DNA of 17,708 nt from Eubacteriales bacterium (GCA_028701715.1 JAQVQF010000015.1:1-17708); one strand, 5' to 3'; positions 1 through 6,487 are shown, numbered from the stretch's first letter. Numbers and translations are program-made. The notes: generated by a model from the sequence alone, not told the origin.

Positions 1-36
1 AGCCCGCACTCGACTGGCTTACTAAACAATAAACAT

Positions 37-71
37 AAAAAAGCCGCCGGATTAATTACCGACGGCTTTTT
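37..71. terminator. Bidirectional Rho-independent terminator
   Basis: A stem of AAAAAGCCG and CGG on the left pairs with CCG and CGGCTTTTT on the right. There is one C/A mismatch and the loop is ATTAATTA. Read on the minus strand it lies 13 bases after the stop codon of the 84-1160 gene and ends in a T-run, so it should end that transcript. The A/T-flanked stem is nearly symmetric, so it could also end a plus-strand transcript entering from the left. Positions 1-36 show no other feature. Confidence 0.85.
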
Positions 72-83
72 AATTAACTTAAA

Positions 84-1160
84 TTACTTTCTTTTAATAA
101 CAACCACCCCTGCGAGAGCTATAACGGAGATGATTGCAAGAGCAACAAATCCGGTGTCTCCGGTCGGGGGAGCGGTGGGTTCGCTGGTTTCGGCACTGGT
201 CTCAGTGCTTGTCTCAGCGCTTGTCTCAACACTTGTTTCGACGCTGGATTCGTCTTCGCTGGTGTCGATGATATTCGTATATTCGCCGCCGAGAATCATA
301 ATGGCGCAGCCGTTGAGGGCTTTACCGGCGGTAGTGGGATAGCAGTCGGCAAGATACAGATAATTTCCGTAATAAGTTACGTTACCGGCATCATCTTCTA
401 CAGCATCATAACCGTCGTTATCAATAACAGCCTGAATCTCATTGATGTTGGTAAGACCGATGGTGAAGTCCATGCCGAACACGGTGCCTTCGGTGCCGGT
501 AAGCGGGGTGGTCTGCTTGGAAGAAGACATAACGCCCCAGGGAATTTTGATCTCATAGGTATCCCAGTCGCCGTCGCTGCCGGTCGCATATGTAGCGTTG
601 CCGCCGGCAATAAGGTTGCCGAAGTGGTCAGTGGCAAAGGTTTCGTTGGCTTCATGAACACCGGCGACAGCTTCGCTGGTATAAATCATAGTCCATTCAT
701 AGCAGAAGCCGCCGTTATATAAGTCGGACCAAGTAGCGCTGGAATCGGGATATATATCCTTGGTGGGGTCGTCGGGGATGATAAGGCTCATAAGATGATG
801 AGCGTTGAAGACGTAATGCTTAACTTCTGCGGTAGCGTCATCCTTCATGGCAACATGGGGAGCGTCGCATTCGGTCTTTACAGCGTAGTAAAGATAATCA
901 GCGTCATAACACATATAGAAATATGCTTCGATATTCTGGACATAATCGCCTCTGTAGGCCATATCCGTATCATCGGGCCAGGATGTGACGAGAGGATATT
1001 CGCCGTCGTCGATTATGCCGTCTATCGTGGGAGCGGTGGTAACCATGTAAACAGTGAATTCCCTGTTATCGACTTCATCCGCGGAAACTGATACCGCAAG
1101 GCTTGCGAAACAAGCGAACACCATAACAAGGGCTACGATAAGTGACAGTGCTTTTTTCAT
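84..1160 (-). CDS. Secreted, cell-surface-anchored protein with CBM9-like domain
   Basis: Encodes 358 residues. Residues 1-27 are a signal peptide (MKK, hydrophobic core, probable cleavage after VSVSA). Residues about 35-295 resemble the family 9 carbohydrate-binding (DOMON-like) fold, beginning with the typical APTIDGIIDDGEY stretch and rich in Trp, Tyr and Asp. A Ser/Glu/Thr linker of ETSx repeats (about 300-327) follows. The tail is PPTGDTG, a hydrophobic helix and KRK, a sorting-signal-like anchor differing from canonical LPXTG. No catalytic domain is visible, so binding of a polysaccharide at the cell surface is inferred, not shown. The ATG start is supported by AAAGGAG at 1168-1174, and a consensus promoter lies at 1205-1232. 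A terminator follows the stop, so it is probably a single-gene transcript. The exact ligand is unknown. Confidence 0.8.
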   Translation of the reverse strand: MKKALSLIVALVMVFACFASLAVSVSADEVDNREFTVYMVTTAPTIDGIIDDGEYPLVTSWPDDTDMAYRGDYVQNIEAYFYMCYDADYLYYAVKTECDAPHVAMKDDATAEVKHYVFNAHHLMSLIIPDDPTKDIYPDSSATWSDLYNGGFCYEWTMIYTSEAVAGVHEANETFATDHFGNLIAGGNATYATGSDGDWDTYEIKIPWGVMSSSKQTTPLTGTEGTVFGMDFTIGLTNINEIQAVIDNDGYDAVEDDAGNVTYYGNYLYLADCYPTTAGKALNGCAIMILGGEYTNIIDTSEDESSVETSVETSAETSTETSAETSEPTAPPTGDTGFVALAIISVIALAGVVVIKRK

Positions 1161-1204
1161 GTTTTTTCTCCTTTAAAAATAATAAGATTCCTTATCTGAC
1201 TTTC

Positions 1205-1232
1205 ATTATATATAAATTATTTATTTTGTCAA
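1205..1232 (-). promoter_or_regulatory. Sigma-A-type promoter of the CBM9-like gene
   Basis: On the minus strand TTGACA (1227-1232) and TATAAT (1205-1210) are separated by 16 bp. Both hexamers match consensus exactly. The predicted transcript starts near 1197, giving a leader of roughly 37 nt before the ATG at 1160. This suggests high basal expression of the surface protein, independent of the lipoprotein gene upstream. Confidence 0.85.
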
Positions 1233-1262
1233 TATAAAATTTACATTATCCAAAATAATACA

Positions 1263-1298
1263 TTTCAGCTGAAAACGCTTTAAATTCAACTGAAAACG
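1263..1298. repeat. Two spaced palindromes upstream of the promoter
   Basis: TTTCAGCTGAAA (1263-1274) is a perfect 12-bp palindrome. A near copy, TTCAACTGAAAACG, begins at 1285, so the shared 14-bp TTCARCTGAAAACG recurs at a 21-bp interval, about two helical turns. The second copy overlaps the stop codon of the lipoprotein gene. The pair lies about 30-65 bp upstream of the -35 box of the 84-1160 gene, where an operator could lie. The operator role is inference only. Confidence 0.35.
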
Positions 1299-2965
1299 GA
1301 ATCTAAATTTCTTTCGACTATTATGTAAATGATATAGTCCGGATTATATTTTGCCATATCGTTCGAATTTATGGAAAAAGACCACATCGGCTCATAGCAG
1401 GTAAGATTAAATCTTTCCGCAAGGATATCATACAGCTGTGTCGAATAGGAATCGCGCATGACTATCGCCGTGGGCAGGGTACCGCGGTTGGTGTTTATTA
1501 TGGTTTTCGCCGGCATGGTGTCCTTATCATATGTCAGTATTTTATTGCTGACATAACGGTTTATTGAGGATATTTGCGTCGGCATCACGAATTTAGCTTC
1601 CCTGCGTATATTGTATTCCTTCATTAAAAGGCTGTCGGTATAATACCCCATATAATATTCGAGATAATAGGACATATCGCCGCCGACGTAATAATCCTCT
1701 ATCCAGTCAAATTCGTCGAAAGCTCTCGGCGCCGCGTCGGGATATTTTTCTGATATATAGCTGAACAGCTCGTTATACGCCAAAAACGCGCCGTAATCTG
1801 TCCAATGAGAATCCGTTTTCCAATACAGCTTATATTTGTCGTTTTTATGCGCGGTAAACAATGATTTTAAGTCTATGTACTTTATGCCCGCTTTATTCAA
1901 GGCATCCATTACCTGGTCAAGCCTTGAGACGCTGCCGTTTTGCTTATATTCCGTCGGCATGGTTTCGGGATATATGGTGGCGGGTGACGGGACGAGTAAA
2001 TAAATTATTTCCGTATCTCCAAAGGAACTCTGTCTGTTCTTCAGCTTTTGCGTCAACCCGTCAAGCTGCGACTGGGAATACAGATTGTTGTGAAGGTAAT
2101 CGGCAAGAGTATAGTCCAAATGGAACTGATAGTTTTTTCCGGCAATAATATCCCACTGTCCGGAAGACACCGACTTTGGCTTTGCCGTATAATTAAAATT
2201 ATCGCTGCTCGCCTTGCCGCTTACCTCGGCGCGCAATATCACGGAAAGGGAAGAGGATGTCGATTTTATTCTTGCCGAAAAATAGCCGTTATCGGATTCG
2301 GTAAAATCGGTAACGCCGTTTGCGGTATAATAAATAACGGCGCCTTCCTCACATGTGCCGAGTATAACAAATGCGCTGTCATAAAGCTTGGTGCAGCCGT
2401 ATATCTTGGGTGTTTCTGTCTTAATTTCGACCGACGATTCCTCTGAAGATTCTTCCTCGGATTCTTCCTTTGAGGTCTCCTTGGATTCCTCTTTTGAGGC
2501 CTCCTTTGAGGTTTCCTTGGACTCCTCTTTTGAGGTCTCCTTTGAGGTTTCCTTGGATTCCTCTTTTGAGGTCTCCTTTGAGGTTTCCTTGGATTCCTCT
2601 TTTGAGGTCTCCTTTGAGGTTTCCTTGGATTCTTCTTTTGAGGTTTCCTTTGAGGTCTCCTTGGATTCTTCTTTTGAAGTTTCCTTTGAGGTCTCCTTGG
2701 ATTCCTCCTTGGAAACCTCCTCCGATTCGTTTATGGAGTCTTCGGATGTTATGTCCTGTTCATTTGATGATTCATCCTGAGAGGAATTTTCCTGCGAGAA
2801 AGGCTCTTCGTAAGCGGATTCCTGAGAGGATGGATCGCTGTAATCTTCCGAAACGGAGGATGATTCGTCTGTGCTTGACGTATCGCCGAAATCCACTCCG
2901 CCCGCGCAGGCAAGCAGAGTCAGCATAAGCGTGAAAAGGATAAACATAAAAATTAATTTTTTCAT
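1286..2965 (-). CDS. Repeat-bearing lipoprotein with AlgX/DHHW-like SGNH domain
   Basis: From the ATG at 2965 (MKKLIFMF...) it encodes 559 residues. An in-frame ATG at 2992 exists, but it sits almost on top of the AGGAAGGG ribosome binding site and would push the signal peptide inward. The lipobox LTLLAC places lipid on a Cys about 20 residues in. Next come a Ser/Asp/Glu-rich stretch, a Lys/Glu/Thr/Ser repeat of 12-residue units, a short beta domain resembling chitobiase-C/FN3-like modules (GAVIYYTANG), and a C-terminal domain of about 280 residues. That domain has TDSHWTDYG and MRDSYS, matching the Asp-x-His and Ser positions of AlgJ/AlgX and DHHW families, which handle acyl groups on exopolysaccharide. 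The extracellular site is clear. The enzymatic role is inferred, and no MBOAT partner is in the window. The gene is probably separate from its minus-strand neighbours, but I could not find a convincing promoter. Confidence 0.75.
   Translation of the reverse strand: MKKLIFMFILFTLMLTLLACAGGVDFGDTSSTDESSSVSEDYSDPSSQESAYEEPFSQENSSQDESSNEQDITSEDSINESEEVSKEESKETSKETSKEESKETSKETSKEESKETSKETSKEESKETSKETSKEESKETSKETSKEESKETSKEASKEESKETSKEESEEESSEESSVEIKTETPKIYGCTKLYDSAFVILGTCEEGAVIYYTANGVTDFTESDNGYFSARIKSTSSSLSVILRAEVSGKASSDNFNYTAKPKSVSSGQWDIIAGKNYQFHLDYTLADYLHNNLYSQSQLDGLTQKLKNRQSSFGDTEIIYLLVPSPATIYPETMPTEYKQNGSVSRLDQVMDALNKAGIKYIDLKSLFTAHKNDKYKLYWKTDSHWTDYGAFLAYNELFSYISEKYPDAAPRAFDEFDWIEDYYVGGDMSYYLEYYMGYYTDSLLMKEYNIRREAKFVMPTQISSINRYVSNKILTYDKDTMPAKTIINTNRGTLPTAIVMRDSYSTQLYDILAERFNLTCYEPMWSFSINSNDMAKYNPDYIIYIIVERNLDSVFS
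2481..2696. repeat. Six 36-bp in-frame tandem repeats (partial copies on both sides)
   Basis: The plus-strand anchor CCTTGGAYTCYTCTTTTGA recurs every 36 bp, with TTGGA at 2481, 2517, 2553, 2589, 2625, 2661 and 2697. Each period encodes the 12-residue unit KEESKETSKETS of the lipoprotein. Five units are exact at protein level and one has Thr changed to Ala. Partial copies extend to about 2461 and 2714. The units are themselves built from 12-bp subrepeats. It forms a highly charged, probably extended stalk between membrane anchor and catalytic-like domain, and such repeats readily change copy number. Confidence 0.95.
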
Positions 2966-3045
2966 GACCGCAACCATACCCTTCCTTTGCATCCGGTTAT
3001 AAAATGTATAATCAGTTTACCATAAAAAAAACCATAATGCAACAA

Positions 3046-3639
3046 TTATTTAGGTATGGCGGCGAGCAGGAAAAATATACACAATCCGTTGTTAAAGCCG
3101 GATAGATACAATATATACGCGCCTAAACACAAAAGCAGCGCCGCGCCAAAAATCGACGCGCGTTTCTGTGCTTTTTCCGCGTATTCCTCTCCGCGGCGTT
3201 TTAACGCCGAAAGGTATATAAGTCTTCCTCCGTCGTTGGATTTAAGCGGTACCAGATTAATAACCGCGAAAAAAATACATGACAATATAAATAGAAACAG
3301 GTATTCGTTTTTACACCATGTCAGAAACAGAGAAGCAAGGAAGGCGGCAATAAGATTGAACAGTATTCCTCCCGCGCATATCGCCGTTTCGCCCTCATAG
3401 CTTAACCCTTCGGAGGTATAGGTCATAAGTCCTCCGAAGGGCTCTATTTCAAATCGGGTTATTTTCTGCCCGTATACAAAGATAAAAAAAGCGTGCCCTG
3501 TTTCATGCACCGCCACACCCGCAAGAATGCAGCAAAAAGCCGCCGCCCCTTCCGACACCAGCATCAGCCAGAAACAGGCGGGAGCGAAAATGTTTACCCT
3601 CACCTTACCCGAAAACAGAGGAAAGTAAAGATTGCTCAC
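3046..3639 (-). CDS. M50 intramembrane metalloprotease, SpoIVFB-like
   Basis: Encodes 197 residues from a GTG start. The zinc motif HETGH is at 45-49 within a membrane segment. A second conserved site, NLVPLKSNDGG, puts an Asp at 136. From memory, B. subtilis SpoIVFB has its HExxH at 43-47 and Asp at 137, so the spacing fits closely. The FEIEPFGG stretch near 63-70 is also typical of site-2 proteases. About five or six hydrophobic segments are visible. There is no CBS domain at the C-terminus, making it shorter than Bacillus SpoIVFB (288 residues). The start overlaps the stop of a small upstream ORF (3636-3797), and the AAGG just before the GTG is too close to act well, so translation may be coupled. 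Its position beside spoIIGA-sigE supports a sporulation role in pro-sigma-K processing, but a general S2P role is possible. Confidence 0.72.
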   Translation of the reverse strand: MSNLYFPLFSGKVRVNIFAPACFWLMLVSEGAAAFCCILAGVAVHETGHAFFIFVYGQKITRFEIEPFGGLMTYTSEGLSYEGETAICAGGILFNLIAAFLASLFLTWCKNEYLFLFILSCIFFAVINLVPLKSNDGGRLIYLSALKRRGEEYAEKAQKRASIFGAALLLCLGAYILYLSGFNNGLCIFFLLAAIPK

Positions 3640-3797
3640 CTTAAAAGGCTGCGTATATATTGAATGATGTTTACCGGTTTAAAAGTGACGCCTTTTCCCG
3701 TGATAACCTGTATGGCCTCGTTCGGACCGGACGCAGCTATCACGAAAGCCGAAATCACAAGAGTCAGGGATATAATAAAAACGAGCAGCTTTTTCAA
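3636..3797 (-). CDS. Small membrane/secreted protein overlapping the M50 protease gene
   Basis: A 53-codon ORF on the minus strand. It begins with TTG at 3797 (read MKKLLVFIISLTLVISAF), preceded by GGTGA five bases upstream, a good match to the anti-Shine-Dalgarno. A GTG at 3806 is an alternative start. Residues 1-23 form a signal peptide or membrane anchor, followed by about 30 polar residues containing NEAIQVITGKGVTFKP. Its TGA shares two bases with the GTG of the protease gene, a typical coupling arrangement. In B. subtilis the partner encoded just before spoIVFB is SpoIVFA, but that is much larger and has an M23-like domain. I see no similarity between the two, so function is unknown. A regulator or chaperone of the protease is only a guess from position. 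Confidence 0.55.
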   Translation of the reverse strand: MKKLLVFIISLTLVISAFVIAASGPNEAIQVITGKGVTFKPVNIIQYIRSLLR

Positions 3798-3869
3798 AAA
3801 AATCACCGTATTACTATATGCGCGGGTTTATTTTATAATAACAAAAATATTTTTTTTCGTTCTTCATTC

Positions 3870-3908
3870 CGCGACAGAATTCACATATTTCCCGCTTTAA
3901 AATATTCT
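3870..3908 (+). promoter_or_regulatory. Candidate spoIIG promoter with possible Spo0A box
   Basis: TTCACA (3880-3885) and TATTCT (3903-3908) are spaced by 17 bp, matching the sigma-A consensus at 5/6 and 4/6. Just upstream, CGCGACA (3870-3876) matches 5 of 7 bases of the Spo0A box TTCGACA. In B. subtilis the spoIIG operon is activated by phosphorylated Spo0A, so the location is sensible, but the sequence match alone is weak. The rest of 3798-3936 is A/T-rich and must also hold any promoter for the divergent protease genes. I could not pick one. Confidence 0.35.
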
Positions 3909-3936
3909 TGCAATAAAATTTAGGATGGTCATAACG

Positions 3937-4740
3937 ATGGACGAAACATATGTCGTATACGCCGATGTGCTTTTTCTGATTAATTTTATTCTCGATTTTC
4001 TTTGCCTGTATGTCGCCGGAGCGATATTGTCGGTCAGGATAAAAATATACAGGTTTATACTTGCGGCGTTATTCGGAGGGGCATATTCGCTTGCCGCGGT
4101 ATACCTGACCTTCCTGCCGCCTTATGTCACCCTTCCCGCGCATATCGCGGCGGCGCTTATATTGTGCCTTATATCATACGGATTTCATTCCGTAAAAACG
4201 TATTCGGCGCGGTGCGCGGTATTTGCGGTAAGCGCCGCTTTTTCCGGAGGTATGATTTCGGCCGCTTTTGCGCTGACCGGAAGATACTACACATACAACG
4301 GCGGACTGTATGCGGAAATATCCCCTGTTTTCCTGATAACGCTGGCGTTTGTTTCGGTTGGTGCGGCGTATTTATACGCGCTGGTCTGTCGTAAAAAAAC
4401 CGTTCATTCAACGCTTCAGGCGGTTATCGAAAAGGACGGGCATACATATCGGCTGACTCTGCTGGTGGACAGCGGCTGCTTTGTCGTTGATCCCATAACC
4501 GGAAAGCGAGTGATAATCGTGTCATATGCCGCTTTCAAGGGCGTTATACCGCACACTCCCCGCTATATACCCATAAAAACCGCGGGAGGCGGCGGAATGC
4601 TTTGCGGCTTTAAGCCGGACAAACTGACGTTGAACAGCCTCGGAAAACGGAGCTTGGAAATAGATGCGATTGTAGCCGTGGACATGAATACCGAGGGCTT
4701 TTCCGGATATGACGGTCTTGTTCCCCCGTCATTAATATAA
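3937..4740 (+). CDS. spoIIGA: Sigma-E processing peptidase SpoIIGA
   Basis: From the ATG at 3937 it encodes 267 residues. The ATG four codons upstream overlaps the ribosome binding site AGGATGG, so it was not chosen. The N-terminal half has about five membrane segments, starting with YADVLFLINFILDFLCLY, typical of SpoIIGA. The C-terminal half carries the aspartic protease motif LLVDSGCFVVDPITGK, with the catalytic Asp at about residue 178. In the known family the enzyme sits in the septal membrane, dimerises, and cleaves the pro-sequence of sigma-E after a forespore signal from SpoIIR. The motif has Cys where many homologs have Asn (DSGN), a mild deviation. The gene is followed after 17 bases by its substrate gene sigE, as in other endospore formers. 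Confidence 0.93.
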   Translation: MDETYVVYADVLFLINFILDFLCLYVAGAILSVRIKIYRFILAALFGGAYSLAAVYLTFLPPYVTLPAHIAAALILCLISYGFHSVKTYSARCAVFAVSAAFSGGMISAAFALTGRYYTYNGGLYAEISPVFLITLAFVSVGAAYLYALVCRKKTVHSTLQAVIEKDGHTYRLTLLVDSGCFVVDPITGKRVIIVSYAAFKGVIPHTPRYIPIKTAGGGGMLCGFKPDKLTLNSLGKRSLEIDAIVAVDMNTEGFSGYDGLVPPSLI

Positions 4741-4757
4741 AAAGGAAGGTTGACTGT

Positions 4758-5471
4758 ATGTTTAAATTTTTATATAAGCTTAATATGCTCAGTAAAATAC
4801 TGTCGTTTTTCGGCTATGAAAGCATAATCTGTTATATAAACGGAGCCGCTTCTCTGCCGCCTCCCTTATCCTGCGAACAGGAAAAGCTCTTGATAGACAC
4901 GATTGAGACGGAGGTGTCAAGAAAACAGCTTATCGAGCATAATCTGAGACTGGTGGTGTATATAGCCAAAAAGTTTGAAACAACCGGCGCCGGTATCGAG
5001 GATCTTATTTCCATCGGCACGATCGGGCTGATAAAAGCGGTTAACACCTTTAAAAGCGACAAGCAAATCAAACTGGCGACCTATGCTTCGAGATGTGTGG
5101 AAAACGAGATACTTATGTATATAAGAAAAACCTCCGGTTTGAAAAGCGAGCTTTCTCTCGACGAGCCGCTTAATGTGGACTGGGACGGTAACGAGCTGCT
5201 TTTAGGCGATATGCTGGGCACCGAAAATGATTTCGTTTACCGCAGCATTGAGGAAAGCGAGGACAGAAAAATAATCGGCGAAGCGTTGAAAAGGCTCCCG
5301 GAACGCGAACGCACCATAATAGAGCTGAGATTCGGTTTCGGTTCCTGTAAAGGGGAAAAAACACAAAAAGAGGTGGCGGATATATTGGGTATCTCGCAGT
5401 CTTATATTTCCCGTCTTGAAAAAAAGATAATTGTCCGATTGCGTGAGGAACTGTTCAAATTATCTTATTAA
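4758..5471 (+). CDS. sigE: RNA polymerase sporulation factor pro-sigma-E
   Basis: Encodes 237 residues and is nearly collinear with B. subtilis SigE. An amphipathic pro-sequence occupies about the first 27 residues and would be removed by SpoIIGA near CYINGAASLPPPLS. Region 2 includes NLRLVVYIAKKFE, EDLISIGTIGLIKAVNTF and KLATYASRCVENEILMYIR (about 62-123), the core-binding and -10-recognition part. Region 4 holds LPERERTIIELRFG and the HTH TQKEVADILGISQSYISRLE (about 180-221). It directs early mother-cell gene expression. AGGAAGG upstream of the ATG gives a good ribosome binding site. In many endospore formers sigG follows sigE; here the next gene is an NYN-domain gene with its own promoter. 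Confidence 0.97.
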   Translation: MFKFLYKLNMLSKILSFFGYESIICYINGAASLPPPLSCEQEKLLIDTIETEVSRKQLIEHNLRLVVYIAKKFETTGAGIEDLISIGTIGLIKAVNTFKSDKQIKLATYASRCVENEILMYIRKTSGLKSELSLDEPLNVDWDGNELLLGDMLGTENDFVYRSIEESEDRKIIGEALKRLPERERTIIELRFGFGSCKGEKTQKEVADILGISQSYISRLEKKIIVRLREELFKLSY

Positions 5472-5486
5472 TTAACGCTTTAACGG

Positions 5487-5515
5487 TTGACAGGATATTT
5501 ATAATATGCTATACT
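5487..5515 (+). promoter_or_regulatory. Sigma-A-type promoter of the NYN-domain gene
   Basis: TTGACA (5487-5492), a 17-bp spacer and TATACT (5510-5515) form a near-consensus promoter 16 bases after the sigE stop. Transcription should begin near 5522, giving a leader of roughly 75 nt. This separates the NYN gene from sporulation control of spoIIGA-sigE and points to vegetative expression. Confidence 0.8.
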
Positions 5516-5580
5516 GAATCGGTATAATTGAATATTTGATTGCGGACCACGGTACCGCGACCGATATATATTTCTCAAAG

Positions 5581-5600
5581 AAAGGAGGAAAAATAACATT
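5581..5600 (+). promoter_or_regulatory. Strong ribosome binding site leading to an AUU start
   Basis: AAAGGAGG (5581-5588) is an exact Shine-Dalgarno match. Nine bases later, at 5598, stands ATT in the frame of the NYN gene. No ATG, GTG or TTG in this frame occurs between the upstream stop at 5529 and the ATG at 5706. The ATG at 5706 has no ribosome binding site and would cut off the first strand of the NYN domain. Confidence 0.65.
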
Positions 5601-6371
5601 TCACTTTTTTCAAGGGGAAAAGATAAGCCTTTCGCGCCGGAACTGTTTTATAACAGTCTCAAAAAGGGCATAGCCTTCATCGATTATGAATCATGGTATG
5701 TTTCCATGAACGTAAATTACGGAATGAAGCCTGATATCAAGGCATGGTTCGAAAACATCACACAGAAGGTCAACCTCACGGAAGCGGTATTTTTTGCCGA
5801 CTTTTCCCATAAATCTCTCGCGGATGAGATAAAAAGAATCCGCTTGTATTCCAATAAAATAATTGACACACGCAACCCCAACGGGGTAAAAAAGGATTTC
5901 ACCGATTTTATAATACTCGACAATATCTATCAAAAGGCAATGATGAGCGAAGGACTCGACGTATTTATCCTGTTTTCAGGCGACGGCCATTTTTCATCCG
6001 CCACTTCGTTTCTTAAAAACATTTGCGGCAAGGAAGTGGGCATTTACGGCGTCAGAGGCTCGTTTTCCCGTCAGCTGCAGGAAACCGCAAGCTGGTGCGT
6101 GACTCTTCCCACAGAGGAAGAAGTTCAGGGAAATGATTATCAGCTTATATTCGGCGAGCTTAGAAATACAAAATCCATGCTCAACGCCAATACTCTCATC
6201 GACACTGTGACCGGCAAAAATAAAACCGTTAAAAAACAAAGCTTAACTGAAATATTAAACAAGCTTCAAAAAGAAGGTACGGTTATACCCCGCACCATCG
6301 GAAATAACAAGGACGTGCTGTTCGTCGATTGGGAAAAAGCCAAAAAAGAAGGCTATATAAAAGAAATATAA
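5598..6371 (+). CDS. NYN-domain (PIN-like) ribonuclease-like protein, AUU start
   Basis: Read from ATT at 5598 it encodes 257 residues. The NYN (PIN-like) domain spans about 24-170. It begins with GIAFIDYESWY (Asp29), continues through KKDFTD (Asp100, Asp103) and ends its acidic set with LFSGDGHF (Asp129). These are the metal-binding Asp positions of LabA/NYN nucleases. The last 50 residues (about 214-257, LTEILNKLQKEGTVIP...VDWEKAKKEGYI) look like a small winged-helix or OST-HTH-like nucleic-acid-binding module. A start at the ATG of 5706 would remove 36 residues including Asp29, so the longer form is preferred. RNA cleavage is inferred from the family, and the target is unknown. It has its own promoter and lies between sigE and rimP. 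A sequencing error turning ATG into ATT cannot be excluded. Confidence 0.75.
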   Translation: MSLFSRGKDKPFAPELFYNSLKKGIAFIDYESWYVSMNVNYGMKPDIKAWFENITQKVNLTEAVFFADFSHKSLADEIKRIRLYSNKIIDTRNPNGVKKDFTDFIILDNIYQKAMMSEGLDVFILFSGDGHFSSATSFLKNICGKEVGIYGVRGSFSRQLQETASWCVTLPTEEEVQGNDYQLIFGELRNTKSMLNANTLIDTVTGKNKTVKKQSLTEILNKLQKEGTVIPRTIGNNKDVLFVDWEKAKKEGYIKEI

Positions 6372-6392
6372 CTATTTATTTCTAAAAATCTA

Positions 6393-6421
6393 TTGCAATT
6401 CATTGTAAACCGTGTTATAAT
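6393..6421 (+). promoter_or_regulatory. Promoter of the rimP-nusA-infB operon
   Basis: TTGCAA (6393-6398), a 17-bp spacer and a perfect TATAAT (6416-6421) lie 21 bases after the NYN stop codon. The -35 box matches consensus at only 4 of 6 positions. Transcription should begin near 6428, just ahead of the hairpin at 6434-6461. Confidence 0.75.
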
Positions 6422-6433
6422 GAGCGCAGATGA

Positions 6434-6461
6434 TTAAGAGTGGGTTTGTGCCCACTCTTAA
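6434..6461 (+). promoter_or_regulatory. rimP leader hairpin
   Basis: TTAAGAGTGGG and CCCACTCTTAA form a perfect 11-bp stem with a six-base loop TTTGTG. It sits at the very 5' end of the predicted operon transcript and 27 bases before the rimP ATG. Only three more A/T bases follow, so it is not a standard U-tract terminator. From memory, similar AGAGTGGG...CCCACTCT hairpins precede rimP in many Firmicutes. It could stabilise the 5' end or bind a protein product of the operon. Confidence 0.6.
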
Positions 6462-6487
6462 AATTTGCCTGCAGGAGGTTATACCGC

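Noticed and set aside
2461..2714. CRISPR-like periodicity of 36 bp
   Set aside because: The whole 36-bp period is repeated with no unique spacers, and it encodes a protein repeat in frame.
2388..2928. Repetitive plus-strand ORFs opposite the lipoprotein
   Set aside because: They are the antisense reading of the 36-bp repeat, which is in frame with the signal peptide and C-terminal domain on the minus strand.
3406..3441. Perfect 11-bp inverted repeat CCCTTCGGAGG/CCTCCGAAGGG in the M50 gene
   Set aside because: It lies in conserved coding sequence (EPFGG region), has a 14-base loop and no T-tract, so chance or codon use is a sufficient explanation.
3660..3923. Two plus-strand ORFs of 87 and 78 codons before spoIIGA
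   Set aside because: Neither has a ribosome binding site or recognisable protein features. The minus-strand ORF in the same place has a signal peptide and a coupled stop/start.
5706..6371. Start of the NYN gene at the first ATG
   Set aside because: There is no ribosome binding site, and it deletes the first conserved strand and Asp of the domain. The AUU at 5598 fits better.
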